Below, piece after piece: positions 59,475 through 64,000 of a DNA stretch of 64,000 bases. The number at the start of each line of letters is the position of its first letter. Position 1 is the first letter of the stretch. The position numbers and the translations under genes were made by a program. The stretch is from Salinadaptatus halalkaliphilus. Lineage in GTDB: Archaea > Halobacteriota > Halobacteria > Halobacteriales > Natrialbaceae. The notes beneath the pieces are model-generated. The model saw nothing but the letters and a program-made list of their open reading frames with translations. It was not told the DNA's origin and did not search any database. Location of the stretch: positions 62,001-126,000 of the forward strand of contig NZ_RBZW01000058.1 of NCBI RefSeq assembly GCF_006543045.1, in the 5' to 3' direction.

Positions 59475-60293
59475 TCAGGACAACTGTCTCGAGACCCACT
59501 CCAAGTTCGTCGCGAGCACCGCGAGGGCGAGCGCGACGAGCGAAAACAGGATGAGGAACGTCGAGACGACGCTGACCATCGGATCGAGCGCCTGTCGGAT
59601 CTCGGTCCAGGCGAGGACGGGGATGGTCTCGGTACTCGCCGTCGAGAGGAACAATGCCATCACGAACTCCTGAAGGCTGATGATGAACGCCAGCAGGCCG
59701 CCGACGAAGACGCCCTGTTTCACGTTTGGCAGGACGACGTGGACGAACGACTGGATCGGCCCGGCACCGAGGTCGGCGGCGGCGTCGAGTTGTTGCCAGT
59801 CGAAGCGGCTGAACACCGACCGCATCACGAAGTAGACCAGCGGCGTCGCCCACAGCGTGTGAGCGAGCACGAGCGTCACGTACGAGCCGCGGATGCCGAG
59901 CTCGCTGAAGTACATCAGGAGCGTGATCCCGAGGATCACCGGCGGGATCAACAGCGGGAGCAGGACCAGCGGCCCAACAATCGAGCCGATCCGACTGTCG
60001 TCGTCGATCTCCTGGCCGAACGCGCCCAGCACACCTAGAACGGTCGCGAGGATCGCCGTGCCGACGCCGACGATGATGCTGTTCTCGAAGGCCGTGAGCC
60101 ACCGAAGGTCGCCGAAGAACTCGCCGTACCAGACGAGCGAGTAGCTCTCCGGTGGGAACGCGAGCCGACCGGACGCCGCGAACGACGTCACGACGACGAC
60201 GAGCAGCGGTAACACGAGCAACGCGAACAGTGCTAGATAGCCGGCGCGGAACGCGAGCGTCTCGAGCGTTTCTCTATGCAAGGTCGAAGTCAC
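59475..60293 (-). CDS. ABC transporter permease, PotC-like
   Basis: 272 residues, six hydrophobic segments. The EAA loop that binds the ATPase is DAAADLGAGPIQSFVHVVLPNVKQG. It begins with a cytoplasmic start, then LALFALLVLPLLVVVVTSFAA. It is the second permease of the spermidine/putrescine-like importer encoded at 59475-63572. It overlaps the upstream permease gene by 20 bases. The 299 bases beyond its end (59176-59474) hold no recognisable gene. Confidence 0.9.
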   Translation of the reverse strand: MTSTLHRETLETLAFRAGYLALFALLVLPLLVVVVTSFAASGRLAFPPESYSLVWYGEFFGDLRWLTAFENSIIVGVGTAILATVLGVLGAFGQEIDDDSRIGSIVGPLVLLPLLIPPVILGITLLMYFSELGIRGSYVTLVLAHTLWATPLVYFVMRSVFSRFDWQQLDAAADLGAGPIQSFVHVVLPNVKQGVFVGGLLAFIISLQEFVMALFLSTASTETIPVLAWTEIRQALDPMVSVVSTFLILFSLVALALAVLATNLEWVSRQLS

Positions 60294-61206
60294 CTCCGAA
60301 GCGGTTGAGCACGAGCGTGATGGCCGTGACGCTGACGAGCATCAACACGAGCATGACGACCGACAGCGCGGCCGCGAGCGAGTAGCGCATATCGCCGATC
60401 ATCAGATCCTCGGCGTGGACGGCGAAGGTGATGCCATTCGAGAGGAGGTCCGGCGCCGCGTAGGCACCGACGCTCCAGGCAAAGGAGATCACCGCCGCGA
60501 CGATGATGCCGGGAATCACCTGCGGGAGAACGACCTCGACGAACGACCGTGGTCGGCTCGCCCCGAGGTCGCGTGCCGCCTCGACGATCCCCCAGTCCAT
60601 CGTCGCCAGCACGCTGTAGATCGCCAACACGGCGTAGGGGAGGACGATGTACAACTGGCCGGCGACGGCCCCCGCCGTCGCGGGAACGAACTGGATCGGC
60701 TCCGAGAGTAGCCCCGCCGACAGGAGGACATCGTTGAACGTCCCCGTCGGCGACAGTAGCGGATTGAACGCGTAGGTCCTGATAACCAGCGTCGTCAACA
60801 GTGGCATGACGACCGACAGCAACAATAACGACTTGACGATCCCGCTCGAGCGCCAGATCGCATAGGCGTAGAACAGCCCGATGAGGACCGACAGCACGGT
60901 CACAATCGCACCCAGCAGGAACGAGTAGAGGATGATGTCGTGGAGTAAGCCGCTGTTGAACACGACGGCGTAGGACTCGAGCGACCAGGTGCCGGGTTCG
61001 TAGACGTGGTCGCTCGAGCCCTCGGTGACGCTGATCCGCAGCAGGATGAAAAACGGGACGACGAAGATCAGCGCCTCGAACGCGAGCAGCGGCGCCATCA
61101 ACAGCAGCGCCTTCCGCGAACTCGACAGTTCCGCGAGGTCCGAGCGGGTCGGAAGCGCCGTCCCGACCGAGCCGACGAGGCCGGTGTCGGTGTTCGTCTC
61201 TGCCAT
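60274..61206 (-). CDS. ABC transporter permease, PotB-like
   Basis: 310 residues with six membrane segments. The EAA loop is EAARDLGASRPRSFVEVVLPQVIPG. A cytoplasmic lead (TGLVGSVGTALPTRSDLAELSSSRKALLL) is followed by MAPLLAFEALIFVVPFFILL. With the PotC-like permease it forms the channel. It starts two bases before the ATPase stop, so they are translated together. The ATG at 61206 was chosen over a longer reading. Confidence 0.9.
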   Translation of the reverse strand: MAETNTDTGLVGSVGTALPTRSDLAELSSSRKALLLMAPLLAFEALIFVVPFFILLRISVTEGSSDHVYEPGTWSLESYAVVFNSGLLHDIILYSFLLGAIVTVLSVLIGLFYAYAIWRSSGIVKSLLLLSVVMPLLTTLVIRTYAFNPLLSPTGTFNDVLLSAGLLSEPIQFVPATAGAVAGQLYIVLPYAVLAIYSVLATMDWGIVEAARDLGASRPRSFVEVVLPQVIPGIIVAAVISFAWSVGAYAAPDLLSNGITFAVHAEDLMIGDMRYSLAAALSVVMLVLMLVSVTAITLVLNRFGGDFDLA

Positions 61207-61208
61207 CG

Positions 61209-62363
61209 CTAGATCCCAACCCGCGTTCCGTCGGTGTGGAACGCGAGCACGTCGCTTCCGTTCCACTCGATGCGAATCTCGTCGCCGACCGACAGGGATT
61301 CCTCGGTCGTGTCGGTGCGTTCGACAAACACTGACGAGTCGCCAACCGAGACGGAGTAGCGGACGGTCGAGCCTCGATAGAGGACGGTGTCGACCGTCCC
61401 GGTGACGGTGTTCAGGACGCTGCCGTCCGCGAGCATGGGTTCGTGCTCCTCGTCCGCCTCGCTCGCCGTCCCCTCGGCGTCGGACGCCAGTCGATCGATC
61501 GAGAGGATTTCGGGTCGCAGCGACAACTCGAGGGGCGTCCCCTCGGCCACCTCGTGGTCCTCGCCAGCCGGGATCGTGAGCGTGTCATCCAGTTCGCTCT
61601 CGACGGTGACGAGGTCCGGGTTGGCCGACTCGACGGTTCCCTCGACGAAGTTCGTATCGCCGAGGAAGCCTTCGATGAACCGATTCTTCGGGTTCTCGTA
61701 GATCTCGTCGGGGTCGCCGACCTGGATCAGCTGTCCCCCGTCCATGATCCCGATACGGTCGGCCAGCGTGAACGCCTCGTCCTGATCGTGCGTGACGTGG
61801 ACGAACGTCTCCTCGACGTCCTCGTGGATCTCCCGGAGTTCGATCTGCATGTCCTCGCGCAGCCGCTTGTCGAGGTTCGACAGCGGCTCGTCGAGCAACA
61901 ACACGTCGGGATTGACCGCCAGCGAGCGGGCGAGTGCCACCCGCTGTTTCTGTCCCCCACTCAGGTTCGTCGGGTCCTCGTCGTCGTAGGATCCCATCTG
62001 GACGCGCTCGAGCATCGTCTCGGCGCGTTCGTGGCGCTCGTCTTCCGAGACGCCGCGCATCTTCAGGCCGAAGGCGACGTTCTCGAGGACCGACTTGTGG
62101 GGAAACAGCGCCCAGTCCTGAAACACCGTCGAGGTGTGTCGGTCGTAGGCCGGCTGCTCGGTGACGTCCTCGCCGCCGATTCGGATCGCGCCTTCCGTCG
62201 GCGTCTCGAGGCCGGCGATCATCCGGAGCGTCGTCGACTTGCCGCTGCCGCTCGGCCCGAGTAGACACAGCAGTTCGCCGTCGTTGATCTCAACGGAGAC
62301 GTCTTCGACCGCCGTCGTTTCGCCGTACTGTTTCTCGAGTCCCTGTAACGTAATTTCGGACAT
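61209..62363 (-). CDS. ABC transporter ATP-binding protein, PotA-like
   Basis: 384 residues. The ABC domain has Walker A LLGPSGSGKSTTLRMIAG, Q-loop FQDWALFPHKS, the signature LSGGQKQRVALARSL, Walker B DVLLLDEPLSNLDKRL and the H-loop VTHDQDEAF. The C-terminal TOBE-like domain (residues 240-384) contains an acidic insertion (EGTASEADEEHEPM). This is the energy unit for the importer; the substrate is probably a polyamine or similar cation, but metal or sugar transporters are related. It is 21 bases downstream of the binding-protein gene. Confidence 0.93.
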   Translation of the reverse strand: MSEITLQGLEKQYGETTAVEDVSVEINDGELLCLLGPSGSGKSTTLRMIAGLETPTEGAIRIGGEDVTEQPAYDRHTSTVFQDWALFPHKSVLENVAFGLKMRGVSEDERHERAETMLERVQMGSYDDEDPTNLSGGQKQRVALARSLAVNPDVLLLDEPLSNLDKRLREDMQIELREIHEDVEETFVHVTHDQDEAFTLADRIGIMDGGQLIQVGDPDEIYENPKNRFIEGFLGDTNFVEGTVESANPDLVTVESELDDTLTIPAGEDHEVAEGTPLELSLRPEILSIDRLASDAEGTASEADEEHEPMLADGSVLNTVTGTVDTVLYRGSTVRYSVSVGDSSVFVERTDTTEESLSVGDEIRIEWNGSDVLAFHTDGTRVGI

Positions 62364-62384
62364 TGGATTGAGTGTGTGGTCGCG

Positions 62385-63572
62385 TTAGGACTCCTGTTGC
62401 ATGCGGGAGAACTCGTCGGAGAGGTCGGAGCCGTGCTCCGAGAGATACTCCCAGTCCGGGAACTCGATGGTGCGAGCCTCCTCGTCGGTCGTCGGGAGGT
62501 CGTCCTCAAGTTCCGCAGGGTAGTCGATGTGTTCGTTGCTGAACATCATCGGGTGGTTCTGGGCCCACTCGGACTGGACATCGGCGTCGAGCAGGAAGTC
62601 GATGAACTGCTCGGCCTCGTCGTGCATCTCGGTCCCCCGAACGATACACCAGTTGTTCATCCAGCCGGTCGTCTGCTCTGGCATCGTGTGGGACAGATCC
62701 TCGTAGTCGTCGATGTCGAAGGCCGTCTGGTCGTAGTACCACTGGGCGATGTCGATGATGTCGTTCTCGAAGGCCTGCCAGATGTCCTCGCCGGAAGCGG
62801 CCCACTCCTCGACGCCCCAGTCCTCGATCTGCTGGAGGACATCGTCGTGTAGCGCGTCGTCGTACATCTCGCTGGCGCCGTCTTCGTCGTCCATGCCGAT
62901 CGCGGCGGCGTACATCGGGTACCACCAGAAGCCGGTGTCGATGCCGACGCCTGCGCTTTCGTCGACGGCGTCGGAAGAGAGGTCGGCCCACGTTTCGGGG
63001 TCGATCTCCGCGTCGTCGCGGTGGATGATCGTACACGGCGCCCCGTCGACGGGCATCCCGTACTCCGGATCACGGATCTCGGTGAAGAAGTCCATGATCT
63101 CGTTATAGTTCGAGATGTTGTCGACATCGATCGGCTCGAAGAGATCGTCCTGCCGGCCGTAGTAGTAGAAGTTCCCCTCCGCGACGGTGACGTCGAACGG
63201 CGGGTCGTCTTCCGGCGCGTTCCGGATGTCTTCTAACACCTCGCCCCACCCACGACGAAGATCGATCTCGACGTCGTGTTCGGCCTCCCACTGGGAGACG
63301 AGTCCCTCCTCGAAGCGGTCGGCGTAGTTGCCGCTCCAGACCATCACACGCAACTGGTCCTCGGCAGCGTCTTCGCCCGCAAACGTCTCGGCGCACCCTG
63401 CGAGTGCGGCCGCCCCACCGGTCGCCGCCACAGATAGGAGTCGACGACGGGACGTCGCCGCTGTCCCGTCGGATTCGGTTGTCGACTCGAGCACTGATTC
63501 CGTCTCTTCGGTATCTGCATCCCGTTGTGGGTCTGCAGCCATTGGTGCCCCGGTTTTCCCGGACGGTGACAT
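62385..63572 (-). CDS. ABC transporter substrate-binding lipoprotein, PotD-like
   Basis: 395 residues. The N-terminal Tat-type lead reads SDGTAATSRRRLLSVAATGG then AAALAGCAE with a lipobox Cys, so it is tethered outside the membrane. The mature part follows the PotD fold: LRVMVWSGNYADRFEEGLVSQWEAEHDVEIDL, DVTVAEGNFYYYGRQDDLFEPID and NWCIVRGTEMHDEAEQFIDFL. The start is 63572 (MSPSGKTGAP) or 63542 (MAADPQRD); the first fits an AT-rich promoter-like stretch about 35 bases upstream. It is the first gene of the operon. Confidence 0.85.
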   Translation of the reverse strand: MSPSGKTGAPMAADPQRDADTEETESVLESTTESDGTAATSRRRLLSVAATGGAAALAGCAETFAGEDAAEDQLRVMVWSGNYADRFEEGLVSQWEAEHDVEIDLRRGWGEVLEDIRNAPEDDPPFDVTVAEGNFYYYGRQDDLFEPIDVDNISNYNEIMDFFTEIRDPEYGMPVDGAPCTIIHRDDAEIDPETWADLSSDAVDESAGVGIDTGFWWYPMYAAAIGMDDEDGASEMYDDALHDDVLQQIEDWGVEEWAASGEDIWQAFENDIIDIAQWYYDQTAFDIDDYEDLSHTMPEQTTGWMNNWCIVRGTEMHDEAEQFIDFLLDADVQSEWAQNHPMMFSNEHIDYPAELEDDLPTTDEEARTIEFPDWEYLSEHGSDLSDEFSRMQQES

Positions 63573-63715
63573 AAAACGGTTGTGGACTCGAGAGATTGTG
63601 GCAATTTTTTCTCCACAGTTCCCGAGACGTTCCCGAATCGTATCCGTTCCACCGCTCTTCGTGGAGGAGTACCTCGAGATCCGGTCGGTCGTGCCAGCCT
63701 TCCTGCTGGACACTG

Positions 63716-63796
63716 ATACGGATTGCTGTAACGATTTGCCGGCGAAACCGCGACCCGTCTGCGGTTTCGGCGGTAACGACTTACAGTAAACCGTAT
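63716..63796. repeat. Palindromic repeat copy D (81 bp)
   Basis: It starts ATACGGATTGCTGTAACGAT and ends CTTACAGTAAACCGTAT. The inner arms CCGGCGAAACCGC and GCGGTTTCGGCGG flank GACCCGTCT. It shares the segment AACCGCGACCCGTCTGCGGT with copy A. It lies upstream of the substrate-binding protein gene. Confidence 0.85.
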
Positions 63797-64000
63797 GAGT
63801 CGTCGGGAAATCCGTCCTCGGAATCAGGAATCGGCTCGTCGCAAAACCCCGGATATCGCGCCGGGCGTAGATCGTCTCGTAGACTGTCGCTCGCTCTTGT
63901 CCGTGGACGAACGTCGTGCAGAGCCGAAACTGCAACTGTATAAATTTGCTGATCAGTGCGCGGGACAAACCCAGCGTGGAGTCGATCAGTCGTCGGCTTC
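63797..64000. other. Window end, no complete gene
   Basis: 204 bases. AT-rich promoter-like TGTATAAATTTGC lies at about 63938. On the minus strand the last 15 bases could be the end of a gene (EADD then TGA at 63986-63988), but too little is visible to support it. Confidence 0.3.

Noticed and set aside
63986-64000. Possible C-terminus of a minus-strand gene at the window edge
   Set aside because: Only four codons and a stop are visible, too few to support a gene.

Overview
The window is chromosomal DNA of a halophilic archaeon (class Halobacteria), most likely a Natrialbales-type genus such as Natrinema or Haloterrigena. This rests on the strongly acidic predicted proteins, high GC with frequent CTCGAG, many promoters with a TATA element about 26-30 bases before the start codon, and archaeal or haloarchaeal gene families: GHMP-type shikimate kinase, Cdc48, aCPSF1, GfcR, RdfA, NucS and the gvp gas-vesicle set. 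The genus is an inference.

Layout. 1-9,100: the end of a LeuA-type synthase; a YihY-like gene cut short by a small palindromic element; a PRTase-like regulator; glutamate mutase S; methylmalonyl-CoA epimerase and mutase large subunit; GfcR; a HAD hydrolase; DUF2150. 9,160-13,340: a TatD-like hydrolase, an AT-rich gap, an orphan ThDP enzyme and a hot-dog thioesterase. 14,100-22,500: RdfA with an SMC-related ATPase, a ThiR-like regulator, a methyltransferase, a TrmB-like redox-type regulator beside thioredoxin, UspA and shikimate kinase. 23,000-26,000: aroD, a graveyard of insertion sequences (IS6 and IS200/IS605 remnants), a MazEF-like toxin-antitoxin pair flanked by direct repeats, and chorismate mutase. 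26,400-33,400: two small haloarchaeal proteins, an R2-like ferritin-fold protein, an HTH_10 regulator, Cdc48 and a GH15 glucosidase.

33,400-41,300: gluconate dehydratase, glucose dehydrogenase and KDPG aldolase, three of the four steps of the semi-phosphorylative Entner-Doudoroff route; TrmB-like operators precede the first two. A degenerate response regulator, an AlaX-like editing protein, an MBF1-like factor, tRNA-Leu(GAG), DUF420 and a HAD-IIA phosphatase follow. 41,400-48,900: a gas-vesicle cluster with gvpFGHIJKLM leftward and gvpA-N-O rightward. It has no gvpC, gvpD or gvpE, and a hot-dog thioesterase lies between gvpF and gvpA. 49,000-58,000: a CHY zinc finger protein, MutS, DoxX, NucS, a Tat lipoprotein, a tnpB remnant and aCPSF1. 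58,100-64,000: a DMT transporter and a complete PotABCD-like ABC importer.

The most unusual feature is a dispersed palindromic repeat of about 81 bp (four full copies plus fragments). In three unrelated genes its first bases, TGATACGG, supply the stop codon. No CRISPR array and no rRNA were seen, and only one tRNA.
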